Shown here in pieces: positions 1 to 8,300 of a stretch of DNA of 9,509 nt. The notes under the pieces were generated by a model. That model worked only from the letters and a program-made list of their open reading frames with translations. It was not told where the DNA came from and searched no databases. Source of the stretch: Dehalococcoidia bacterium (lineage in GTDB: Bacteria > Chloroflexota > Dehalococcoidia > Dehalococcoidales > RBG-16-60-22); assembly GCA_004375725.1 (NCBI GenBank), contig SOKS01000204.1:1-9509 (forward strand), read 5' to 3'. Each line of letters begins with the position of its first letter. Position 1 is the first letter of the stretch. The translations under genes were made by a program, and so were the position numbers.

Positions 1-15
1 AAAGCTGAAAGGTAT

Positions 16-43
16 TTGACATATTGGCATAAACAGATATAAT
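16..43 (+). promoter_or_regulatory. sigma70-type promoter for glgC-galT
   Basis: A perfect -35 hexamer TTGACA lies at 16-21 and a perfect -10 hexamer TATAAT at 38-43, with a 16-bp spacer. Transcription would start near position 50, giving a leader of about 113 nt before the glgC ATG. Consensus at both elements suggests a strong housekeeping promoter. Any regulation would then more likely act on the leader RNA or through the enzyme. The start point is inferred from spacing only. Confidence 0.85.
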
Positions 44-49
44 AGGGGA

Positions 50-143
50 AAAGGCGCTTCCGCCACACACGCCTGACGAACCGAGTAGTCACCCGTAATG
101 TGCCTTTGCGGGCGATCGGGTAGATAACTACCCAAAACAGCAC
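50..143 (+). promoter_or_regulatory. structured 5' leader of glgC with three candidate hairpins
   Basis: Between the predicted transcription start and the Shine-Dalgarno sequence, three stem-loops can be drawn by eye. The first is GGCG/CGCC (53-56 with 61-64, loop CTTC). The second is CCCGTAA with TTGCGGG (92-98 with 106-112, 7 bp including one G-U pair, 7-nt loop). The third is GGGTAG/CTACCC (118-123 with 128-133, loop ATAA). A competing pairing of ACCCG (91-95) with CGGGT (117-121) would break the second and third stems. No run of T follows any stem, so a classical intrinsic attenuator is not evident. I do not recognise a known riboswitch class. A regulatory role is inference. Confidence 0.45.
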
Positions 144-145
144 AG

Positions 146-153
146 AGGAGGTG
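146..153 (+). promoter_or_regulatory. Shine-Dalgarno site that fixes the glgC start
   Basis: AGGAGGTG at 146-153 is a near-perfect complement to the 16S rRNA 3' end. It sits about 9-11 nt before the ATG at 163. The in-frame GTG codons at 151 and 154 overlap or abut this site and are therefore unlikely starts. Confidence 0.85.
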
Positions 154-162
154 GTGATTACG

Positions 163-1452
163 ATGGAAGGAGTCGTGGCTACCATTCTGGCCGGTGGTAC
201 GGGAGAGCGGCTGGGAATTCTGGCGGGGGAGAGGACAAAACCGGCGATTCCTTTTGCCGGTAAATACCGGATTATAGACTTCACCCTTAGCAACTGCGTC
301 AATTCCGACATATACAATGTGGCTATACTTACCCAATATCAGCCGCGCTCGCTGACGGACCATATTGGTATTGGTATGCCCTGGGGATTTGCCCGTCCCG
401 ATGGCAGAATACAGCTCCTGCACCCCTACCTGGCACGTGAAGAAGACCGGGACTGGTATAAAGGTACGGCGGACGCTGTCTATCAGAACCTGCAGTTTAT
501 TGAAGAGCGGGACGCGGAAATGGTGCTGATACTCAGTGGTGACCATGTTTACAAGATGGACTATACTGATATGATAGAAGCCCATCGCAAAAACCAGGCG
601 GATGCTACCCTTGCCGTCACCCGCCTGCCGAGAGATGAGCTCATAAATTTTGGTACGGTAACCGTTGATGAGAACCAGCAAATTAACGGCTTCCAGGAAA
701 AGGTAAAAGAGCCGAAGAGCGACCTCGTTTCCATGGGCGTGTACGTGTTCCAGAGGGAGTTGTTGCAGCAGATTCTGGAAGATGATGCCCAGCGCCGTTC
801 TTCCAAACACGATTTTGGCCGGAATATCTTTCCGCAGATTGTCGGCAACTGCCGGATTTTCGCCTATAACTTCGAAGGATACTGGCGGGATGTTGGTACC
901 ATCCGAAGCTACTGGGAAGCCAGTATGCGATTGCTTGACTCGCCACCGTCCATCAGTTTCAGTGCTGACTGGCCGATTCGCACCAAGGAAGATGAGCCCA
1001 GGCCTCCAGCGGTTATTTCCCGCCGCGGTGACGTGGTCAACAGCATGATATCGCATGGCTGTATCATTGAGGGGCGAGTGGAAAATTCAGTTCTTTCTCC
1101 GGGGGTCAGGGTGGCGGCCAATGTTGTGGTCAAAAACTCGGTGATTATGAATGATACGGTGATTGGCCGGGAAAGCGTTATTGATTATGCCATCCTCGAT
1201 AAAGAGGTTGTCGTTGAGGCGGGAAGTTACGTGGGTATCGGTAATGATTTCCAGGTTAACCGTGATGAACCGGGCATCCTTAACACAGGCCTCACCGTGG
1301 TCGGTAAGGGAGCTAAAATCCCGGAGGGGGTGAAGATAGGTCGCAACTGCGCTATTGCCAGTAATGTTGCCGAGAAGGACTTCCGCAGCTCCATTGTCCA
1401 GAGCGGTGAAACGATAAATCCAAAACGGCATCGTACTTCCCGTAAAGAATAG
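163..1452 (+). CDS. glgC: glucose-1-phosphate adenylyltransferase (ADP-glucose pyrophosphorylase)
   Basis: Makes ADP-glucose and pyrophosphate from ATP and glucose-1-phosphate, the committed step of bacterial glycogen synthesis, in the cytosol. The 429-residue product has the usual GlgC length and two-domain layout. The N-terminal nucleotidyltransferase domain (about 5-260) shows the nucleotide-binding loop AGGTGERL (10-17), TKPAIPFAGKYRIIDF (25-40), WYKGTADAVYQN (98-109), SGDHVYKMDY (125-134, with the metal-binding Asp), FQEK (177-180, with the expected sugar-phosphate Lys), SMGVYVF (190-196) and YWRDVGTI (240-247). The C-terminal part (about 285-415) has the hexapeptide-type repeats of a left-handed beta-helix, the allosteric and oligomerisation domain. 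The ATG at 163 is chosen over GTG at 151 because it has the correctly spaced Shine-Dalgarno site. The effector specificity cannot be read from the sequence. It is followed by galT after 51 bp. A broader sugar-1-phosphate nucleotidyltransferase is the only real alternative, and less likely. Confidence 0.95.
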   Translation: MEGVVATILAGGTGERLGILAGERTKPAIPFAGKYRIIDFTLSNCVNSDIYNVAILTQYQPRSLTDHIGIGMPWGFARPDGRIQLLHPYLAREEDRDWYKGTADAVYQNLQFIEERDAEMVLILSGDHVYKMDYTDMIEAHRKNQADATLAVTRLPRDELINFGTVTVDENQQINGFQEKVKEPKSDLVSMGVYVFQRELLQQILEDDAQRRSSKHDFGRNIFPQIVGNCRIFAYNFEGYWRDVGTIRSYWEASMRLLDSPPSISFSADWPIRTKEDEPRPPAVISRRGDVVNSMISHGCIIEGRVENSVLSPGVRVAANVVVKNSVIMNDTVIGRESVIDYAILDKEVVVEAGSYVGIGNDFQVNRDEPGILNTGLTVVGKGAKIPEGVKIGRNCAIASNVAEKDFRSSIVQSGETINPKRHRTSRKE

Positions 1453-1503
1453 ACTTATCCCTGGGAATAAGCTGAATATTCGAGGAGAAGGCCAAAGAAT
1501 AAA

Positions 1504-2541
1504 GTGTCAGAACTGAGACAGGACCCCACCACCAAATCCTGGGTGATACTGGCACCGGAGAGGGCAAAGCGCCCCCAGCCAAAGCACCGCGTCAGGCCAG
1601 CCGACGAGTTGCCAGGCTGGGATTCATCCTGCCCCTTCTGTCCGGGCAATGAAGAACTGACACCTCCGGAAGTTTTCCGACTTCCCGTATCAAATCAGGG
1701 TGCTCCCTGGGAAGTCAGGGTGGTGCCCAACCGGTTTGCCGCACTCACGCCTGGTGAAAACGGTGATATTGTGGAGGAGGCGCGCCTTTTCCGCAAAATG
1801 GATGGTATCGGGGCACATGAGGTCATCATCGAAACGCCGTTGCACAATATGCCTATGGCGTTGATGAGCTACGAACAGGTGGAGAAGGTGCTTATCGCCT
1901 ACCAGGAGCGGTATAACGCGCTGAAGAAGGAAAAGTACCTGAAGTTTATAACCATCTTCAAGAATCATGGCTGGGCATCGGGCACTTCGCTGGTACATCC
2001 GCACTCGCAGATAGTGGCCACTCCCATTGTGGCGCCTTCTTATCACCGTCAGTTCGACATTGCCCACGAATACTATATTGATAGAGGCAGGTGTCTGTAC
2101 TGCGATTTACTGGCTGGGGAACTGGATAAGGGCAAGAGAATTGTGGCCAGGACCGAGCAGTTTATCGTCTTCCATCCCTTTGCCTCACATGCCGCCTACG
2201 AGACATGGATAATGCCCAGAGAGCATTGCGCTTCCTTTGGCATCTTCCCCGATACATATATGAACCAGCTGGCCAAAGCGCTGAAGAACGTTCTACTCTG
2301 CCTGTACGAGTCACTGGACAATCCAGCTTTCAACCTGATGGTTGACAGTACCCTTACCGAAGATGAAGAAGACCCATACTACCACTGGCATATCCGTATT
2401 GTTCCCCGGCTTACCACCATCGCTGGCTTTGAAATGGGTTCCGGTATTTACATCAACACCTCTCTGCCGGAAGACACGGCCGGCCATATAAGAGCCTGTT
2501 TTCAAAAGCTCGTCAAAGATGGAAAAATCTCGCTGGATTAG
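1504..2541 (+). CDS. galT: galactose-1-phosphate uridylyltransferase family (GalT, HIT superfamily)
   Basis: GalT exchanges UMP between UDP-glucose and galactose-1-phosphate through a uridylyl-histidine intermediate (Leloir pathway, cytosol). The 345-residue protein begins with RQDPTTKSWVILAPERAKRP (5-24), typical of the family N-terminus. It has the zinc-type CPFC (43-46), a GAHEV histidine (H104), and the active-site triad HPHSQ at 165-169, with H167 as the expected nucleophile. The second HIT-like half includes CLYC (197-200), FHPFASHAAYETWIMP (223-238) and HWHIRIVP (294-301). The start is GTG; an AGGAGAAGG site (1483-1491) lies 12 nt upstream, rather far, but the N-terminal match supports this start and no in-frame ATG exists nearby. 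It probably shares the glgC transcript. No galK or galE is in the window. Relatives in this fold act as ADP-sugar phosphorylases or adenylyltransferases, so next to glgC a role with ADP-glucose is possible. Family assignment is firm; the exact substrate is less so. Confidence 0.9.
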   Translation: MSELRQDPTTKSWVILAPERAKRPQPKHRVRPADELPGWDSSCPFCPGNEELTPPEVFRLPVSNQGAPWEVRVVPNRFAALTPGENGDIVEEARLFRKMDGIGAHEVIIETPLHNMPMALMSYEQVEKVLIAYQERYNALKKEKYLKFITIFKNHGWASGTSLVHPHSQIVATPIVAPSYHRQFDIAHEYYIDRGRCLYCDLLAGELDKGKRIVARTEQFIVFHPFASHAAYETWIMPREHCASFGIFPDTYMNQLAKALKNVLLCLYESLDNPAFNLMVDSTLTEDEEDPYYHWHIRIVPRLTTIAGFEMGSGIYINTSLPEDTAGHIRACFQKLVKDGKISLD

Positions 2542-2606
2542 AATCCCCGTCCATTGACAGCAGAACGACCTGGAATCGGTCAACAACCTCAAAGAAAATC
2601 AGCCCG

Positions 2607-5315
2607 TCAGTCTTTTTTAAGCGGTTGCCATTTGCCCAGACTGAAAAGCCTGGGGAACAGCACTTTTCTGGTTTCTTCGATGATAAAGAGAGAACCTCCG
2701 GCGAGGAGCGCGATACCCCATTTCTCTACCGTCAGTGGTACCGTGCTGAAGGCCACCTGCATGAACGGCGCATAGACGGCGAGCATCTGGAGAGCAATGG
2801 CGCCGGCGATTGCCATGAGGAGCCAGCGGTTGCGGAAGATGCCCAGCTTGAAGATAGTGTACTCATCAGAGCGTGCATTGAAGGCGCGGAACCACTCGAA
2901 GGCAACCATGGTGCAGAAGGTGATGGTGCGCGCTTCTTCTATGCTCATTCTGGGCTCGGCCCAGCGGAAGATGAGAAATATGCCAACGCCCATGAATGTG
3001 GCCATGAAGATGATGCGAAGGAGCAGTCCGGGGAAGACCATCCCTACTCGGGGGTGGCGGGGTGGCTGTCTCAGTTCATCACCGACCTTTGGCTCCAGCC
3101 CGAGAGGCACCGCCGCCGTGGTGTCCGTGACCAGGTTTATCCAGATAATCTGAACGGCCAGGAGTGGCGCCTTGCCCACGAAAAGGAGTGCCAGGGTAAG
3201 GGCCAGGAGCTCACCCAGGTTGGTACTCAGCAGGAAAAAGAGCACGTTGCGCAGCCGGTTGAAGATGGCACGGCCTTCCTCGACCGCCGCCACCACTGAG
3301 GCGAAATTGTCATCGACCAGTATCATATCCGAGCTTTCTTTGGCCACATCCGTGCCGGTGATGCCCATGGCAATGCCGATATTGGCGGCTTTCAGCGCTG
3401 GCGCATCGTTCACACCGTCGCCGGTCATGGCCACCACGTGGCCGTGGCTCTTCAGTGCGTTCACGATTCTGAGCTTGTGCAGTGGCTCAATGCGGGCAAA
3501 AACGGAGATATCTTCCACCTGGTCGTATAGTTCCTCATCGGTCATCTGCTGGAGTTCCAGGCCGGTTACCGTTTTCCCTGGCGGCAGGTCGAGCTGGCGG
3601 GCGATTGATTCCGCGGTGACCTTATGGTCGCCGGTGATCATCACCACTCTTATGCCGGCTTGCTTGCAGAGCTTTATCGCTTCCCTGGCCTCCTCTCGGG
3701 GCAGGTCAGCCATGCCCGCCAGGCCGACAAATACCAGGTTGCCCCGGATATGCGCATCCTGCAAATCCTCCAGCTCGCTGGGGAGGTCGACATAGGCGGT
3801 GGCGATGACTCTAAGCGCCTGGCTGGCCATATCCGTGTTGGCCTGCGTGATAACCGCCGCGTCTTTTTCGGTGAGGGGGACGACCTGCTCTCCCTTTAGT
3901 CTGTACTTGCTATGCGCCAGTATCCTTTCCACGGACCCTTTGGCATAAACTACTCTGCCACCATCGCGGGGATGAAGGGTGGCCATATACTGCTTTTCAC
4001 TCTGGAATGGGATTTCATCCAGACGGGGGTAGGCCTTTTCCAGCTTTTCCTTGTTCATTCCCGCCTTGGTCGCGGCAACGAGCAGCGCTCCCTCCGTCGG
4101 GTCGCCGTAGATATCACAGCACTCATCATCGTCTTTCCTGGTCAGGAAGGAATCGTTGCAGAGCGCACCGATGCGCAGCATTAAATTAACTGAGGGCTCG
4201 TTTTGCGGGTCAATCAGCTGTCCATCGCGGCGGAATTCACCGCGCGGGATGTAGCCTTCGCCGGTTATTTCAATCGTCTGGCCGTCCATATAGAGACGCT
4301 GCACGGTCATCTCGTTCAACGTCAGTGTCCCCGTTTTATCCGAGCAGATAACGGTGGCCGAGCCGAGGGTCTCCACGGCCACCAGTTTGCGGATGATGGC
4401 ATTGCGCCTGGCCATAATGCGCATGCCCACCGCCAGTACCACGGTGACCACGGTGGGCAGGCCCTCCGGTATGGCGGAAACGGCTGCCGCCACCGCCAGC
4501 AGGAAGACCTCCAGCCAGTCCAACCCCTTGAGCAGACCTACCGCCACCAGCAGGGCACATATGCCGAGGAAAAGAACAACAATGTACCGGCTCAGCTTGC
4601 TGATGTTTTTCTGAAGCGGTGTCTTCTCCGGCTTGATTTCCTGGATGGCGGTGGCGATCTGGCCGATATCCGTTGCCATGCCGGTCCTGACGGCCATCGC
4701 CGTGGCCCGGCCGTAATTGACGATGGTGCCCATGTGCACCATATTCTTTCTCTCCGCCATGGGAACGTCTTCACGGATGGCATCGGTGGACTTGTCGACC
4801 GGCATGGACTCGCCGGTAAGCATGGCTTCATTGACCTTTAAATTGGAGACCTCAATGAGTCTGGCATCGACCGGGACCAGATCACCCGTTTCCAGGAGCA
4901 CGATATCACCGGGAACAACCTCTCGGGCGGAGATCAGCCTGATATTGCCATCACGCCGGACACGGGCTTTTGGCGCCGCCATCTGGATGAGTGCCGCCAT
5001 CGCTTTCTCGGCGCGCGTTTCCTGTATGAAGCCGATGACGGCATTGAGGACAAGTACGCCGAAAATCACACCGGCGTCAATAAAGTGCTCAACAATGAGG
5101 GAGATGATGGCGGCGACCATCAGAACGTAAATGAGCGGACTGAGAAACTGCCTCAGGAAAACCAGTATTGGTGGGGTCTTTTTTTTACCCTGTAACTCGT
5201 TGGGGCCGTACTGGAGTAATCGTGACTTGGCCTCGGTTTCGATGAGTCCAGAACGCTTGGAATTAAGCGCCGATAAAGCTTCATCCGGACGGAGAAGATG
5301 CCACTGCGCGTTCAT
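2607..5315 (-). CDS. P2-type cation-transporting ATPase, Ca2+-ATPase-like
   Basis: Integral membrane pump that uses ATP through a phospho-aspartate intermediate to export cations. The 902-residue chain has the full P2 layout: N-terminal cation-ATPase domain (5-75), actuator domain with LTGES (166-170), phosphorylation motif DKTGTLT (326-332), nucleotide-binding KGS (459-461), hinge TGDGVNDAP (631-639), and about ten membrane segments (roughly 52-75, 79-98, 243-262, 268-297, 689-712, 717-739, 762-784, 797-813, 830-847, 864-880). Residues matching the two Ca2+ sites of SERCA appear present: E284 in PEGLP (M4), N699 and E702 in STNLGE (M5), N727, T730 and D731 in NLVTD (M6), E807 in M8. No N-terminal heavy-metal-binding domain is seen. 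M6 continues as TTAAVPLG instead of the common GLPALALG, which may alter specificity. Ca2+ is the best guess; Mn2+, Na+ or another cation is possible. The ATG lies 1 nt after the stop of the large upstream gene, so translation is probably coupled. An AGGAAG site (5331-5336) lies 15 nt away, inside that gene. Confidence 0.93.
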   Translation of the reverse strand: MNAQWHLLRPDEALSALNSKRSGLIETEAKSRLLQYGPNELQGKKKTPPILVFLRQFLSPLIYVLMVAAIISLIVEHFIDAGVIFGVLVLNAVIGFIQETRAEKAMAALIQMAAPKARVRRDGNIRLISAREVVPGDIVLLETGDLVPVDARLIEVSNLKVNEAMLTGESMPVDKSTDAIREDVPMAERKNMVHMGTIVNYGRATAMAVRTGMATDIGQIATAIQEIKPEKTPLQKNISKLSRYIVVLFLGICALLVAVGLLKGLDWLEVFLLAVAAAVSAIPEGLPTVVTVVLAVGMRIMARRNAIIRKLVAVETLGSATVICSDKTGTLTLNEMTVQRLYMDGQTIEITGEGYIPRGEFRRDGQLIDPQNEPSVNLMLRIGALCNDSFLTRKDDDECCDIYGDPTEGALLVAATKAGMNKEKLEKAYPRLDEIPFQSEKQYMATLHPRDGGRVVYAKGSVERILAHSKYRLKGEQVVPLTEKDAAVITQANTDMASQALRVIATAYVDLPSELEDLQDAHIRGNLVFVGLAGMADLPREEAREAIKLCKQAGIRVVMITGDHKVTAESIARQLDLPPGKTVTGLELQQMTDEELYDQVEDISVFARIEPLHKLRIVNALKSHGHVVAMTGDGVNDAPALKAANIGIAMGITGTDVAKESSDMILVDDNFASVVAAVEEGRAIFNRLRNVLFFLLSTNLGELLALTLALLFVGKAPLLAVQIIWINLVTDTTAAVPLGLEPKVGDELRQPPRHPRVGMVFPGLLLRIIFMATFMGVGIFLIFRWAEPRMSIEEARTITFCTMVAFEWFRAFNARSDEYTIFKLGIFRNRWLLMAIAGAIALQMLAVYAPFMQVAFSTVPLTVEKWGIALLAGGSLFIIEETRKVLFPRLFSLGKWQPLKKD

Positions 5316-5316
5316 G

Positions 5317-8300
5317 CTAGGTAGTTATGGCTTCCTGGCGGCAGAATTTGAGCAGCTCGGCGAAATTGCTGATTCTGGCGGCGTTGTTCGTCTCAAGAAA
5401 TCCGTCATAGGTGAGGCTGATCCAGGGCTTCTGGTAGGTGGCGCTGAACTTCTCCGCCATGGCGGCCACAATGCCGCCGGGCATGCAGCCGTGGGGCATT
5501 ACCGAAATCACGCCGGCGAATACCGGCGACTCCATCCATTCCACGCCGCTGCCGATGCTGAGGACGGCCTCGCTGCCACAGCGGGGGGACAGATACATAT
5601 CTGACTTGGCCAGTATGGCTGCGGTAGAGGGTTCTCTACCGTCGAGCATCTCGCGGTAGTAGCTGGAGACTCTGTGCTCATCGCGTTCCTGGACCAGTTT
5701 CTTCAGATAACTGGACAGCATTTTCCGGAAATTCCGGTCTTTCACGGCGTCCTCGAGATTGCGGTAGGCAGTGTATTTCATCCACTCACCAACGGGAGAA
5801 ACGATAACCTCAAGGCCCGCCTCTTCACATGCTTTTACCAGGTTGCGGTTGCTGAACTGGTTGGAACGCAGGAATATTTCCCCGTTTATGCCGATGAGCG
5901 GTCGCGGCGGCAGTGCTGGGTCAATTAACGACCTAAACGCGGCGGTTGCTTGTTGCAGCACATCATAAAACGCCTCTTTGCGGCGGACCCGCTGTGCAAT
6001 CCGTTTTAGGAATTCATCGAACAGGACTTCAGCCGCCCCCTTTTCTTTTTCATAGGGTCGGGTGCGCCAGAGAAGCCTCTCCAGGCCGTCCACGGCCACG
6101 ATGCCGTTCCAGGCAAGGCGGGTGAAACCGGGTTCAAGGTTCAGGTCGCGGTAGGCGTTATTGGAAACGGAGGATATCATGGGCAGGTCAAAGCCGAGTT
6201 CTTTCAGTACCCGGCCCTGCTCGACCGCATACTTTCCCAGACGGCATGGGCCGTAAGCTCCGGCCATGAACCCCTCATAATTCTTCAGGTTATCGCCGCG
6301 GTCGTAGCAGAACTTCATAAAGTCGCCCAGGGTGACGCGGTAGGGGAGACATTCCGTCCCCGAGGTAACCTGGTTGCTGAGGAGAAGAGTGCGCTCGTCG
6401 GATTCAGGGAGCACCATGGCCCGTGCCCCGGAGACATTTACCACTTCAGCAATGACATCGGCGTGGGGGCACATTCTGGGGATAAGCAGCGTCTTCTCCG
6501 GGTTAATGATGGCCGAGGTGCCGCGGTAAATGTACTCACTTGTCTCTGGGGCGTGCTTTATGGACTGGGCGTGGCTTTTAATCGTGTCCACGTAGGCTTC
6601 AAGACGGGTAATAATGCCCGCCTCGGCAGCATGCTCGTCGATTTCCAGTTCGCCGAGCGGCTTCCCGCCCATAATGTCTTCCAGCATTTTAAGCATGAAG
6701 GAATTGGGGCCGCAGCCAAAGTTGGTGATGGCCAGGCCGTAAAGCTGCGGGTCTTCGACCGTTATGGCACCCCCAGCGATGAATTTGCCCTCGTAGTTCC
6801 AGTAGGGGAGGTCCGAATACTTTTTGGGGGCGACGGATTCCAGCGGCAGAAAGTCGAGCGGTATCGGCACCACGCCGAGCTGGGCCAGCTTTTCGGCGAT
6901 TCCCAGATTGGCACCCGAGTCCTGCGACATATAGGAACGCGAAAAAAGCACCACACCCAACTGAGCGCTTTCACGAAGCTGTTTGAGCAATTTCCTGCCC
7001 AATGCCAGGCAGTCAATTCCGAACTTTCGCTGTGCCTTAATACCGGCAAGGGCGGCTTCCCGGCCCTTTTTGCGGCCGAAACCCAGTTTTACCGCCACGC
7101 TGGTAAAGTTTTTCACTGTTTCCTCGTCACCCTGGCTGAAATCAACAATAGGTGCCAGCAGGCGCTCTCCCAAGTTGAGCACGTGGCGCACGATGAATGG
7201 TGCTGCCTGAACCAGCGGGCAGGCATACTTCTGGTTCTCGTCGCCTTCTTTATTGCCCAGTCGGATGAAGCAGGGGCAGAGAATGTAATCAGCCCTGTCC
7301 TCGATGGCGGCGATATGTCCGTGCAGTAATTTAAGCGGGAAACAGCTGTCGCTATAGCTCAGTTCGGCGGCCTGCTCCATGATTTCCTGGGTCGTCTTTG
7401 TTGACATAACGACTCTGACGCCAAGGGCGTTCAGGAAACCGATGAGCAGCGGCGCATAGTCGTATGCCAGAAGCGCGCGTGGAATACCCACGGCCGGGCC
7501 GGTGCCAGCGCCTTCCTGGTAATCGCGAAGGAGCAGTTTCTCACGCTCATCAAAGAAAGTTTTCTGGCGGGATTGGCTGATGGCGCTGTCATAGCGGTCG
7601 CAGCGGCTACCGTAGAACGTGGCTTTCTCACCGGGCAGCTGCATGCGGGTAATAGTGCAGTTGTTATCGCATCCCTGGCAGATGAAGGTGGAGAGGTTGC
7701 ACTCGCTCTTGACGACCTGTTGAAATCCTTTGAAGCTGGACTTCTGGCCATTCATTACCTCCCTGGCAAGCAGGGCGGCGCCAATGGCGCCACTCACCTC
7801 GCGGTGCTCGGCCACGGTCAGCGTTCTGCCCTCAAGCTGCTGGTGAAAAGCAGCCACCACCGCCTCGTTGTAAAAGACGGCGCCGGTAAGGATGACCTTA
7901 TCTCCAAGTTTACGGTGGCCCACCACTTTGGAGAGGTAGTTCTTGGCGATGGAGTTGGCCAGGCTGGCGGTGATGACTTCAAAAGGCACCTCTTCCTGCT
8001 GGGCGGAGGCAACTGCCTGTCCCATAAAGGCGGCGCACCTGGTGCCCAGGTCAATGGTATATGGGGCATTAAAGGACAGATGGGCGAACTCTCCGTTGTG
8101 CACGGATATGCCGAGCATCTCCGCCAGCTCGTCAATAAAGCTTCCGGTGCCGGCGGCGCAGGCCTTGTTCATCTGATAGTCAACAACCACGCCATTCCGC
8201 TTGATGACCAGTTTGGAGTCCTGTCCGCCAATCTCGATAATATCCGCCTCCGGGTCTATATCGGCGGCAGCCCTGGTCTGCGCGGTGATTTCGTTCTTGA

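Noticed and set aside
50..143. Known riboswitch (c-di-GMP, cobalamin, T-box, fluoride and others) in the glgC leader
   Set aside because: None of the conserved sequence cores of these classes that I know could be matched by eye, so only an unassigned structured leader is reported.
151..162. GTG codons at 151 and 154 as the start of glgC
   Set aside because: They overlap or touch the Shine-Dalgarno sequence at 146-153. The ATG at 163 has proper spacing and begins just before the conserved nucleotide-binding loop.
1454..1471. Imperfect palindrome CTTAT...ATAAG after glgC as a terminator
   Set aside because: The stem is short and AT-rich with a mismatch, and no T run follows it. Co-transcription of galT remains more likely.
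2591..2618. AAAGA...TCTTTTTT as a galT terminator
   Set aside because: The T run is real, but the only stem that can be drawn before it is a weak 5-bp AT-rich one, and the T run lies within the ATPase coding end.
6463..7329. Long plus-strand open frame (288 codons) opposite the large activase gene
   Set aside because: It lies wholly antisense to a gene with clear family motifs and shows no recognisable domain. Similar shadow frames at 7573-8391, 2625-3299 and 4203-4841 have the same explanation: moderately GC-rich coding DNA read on the opposite strand.
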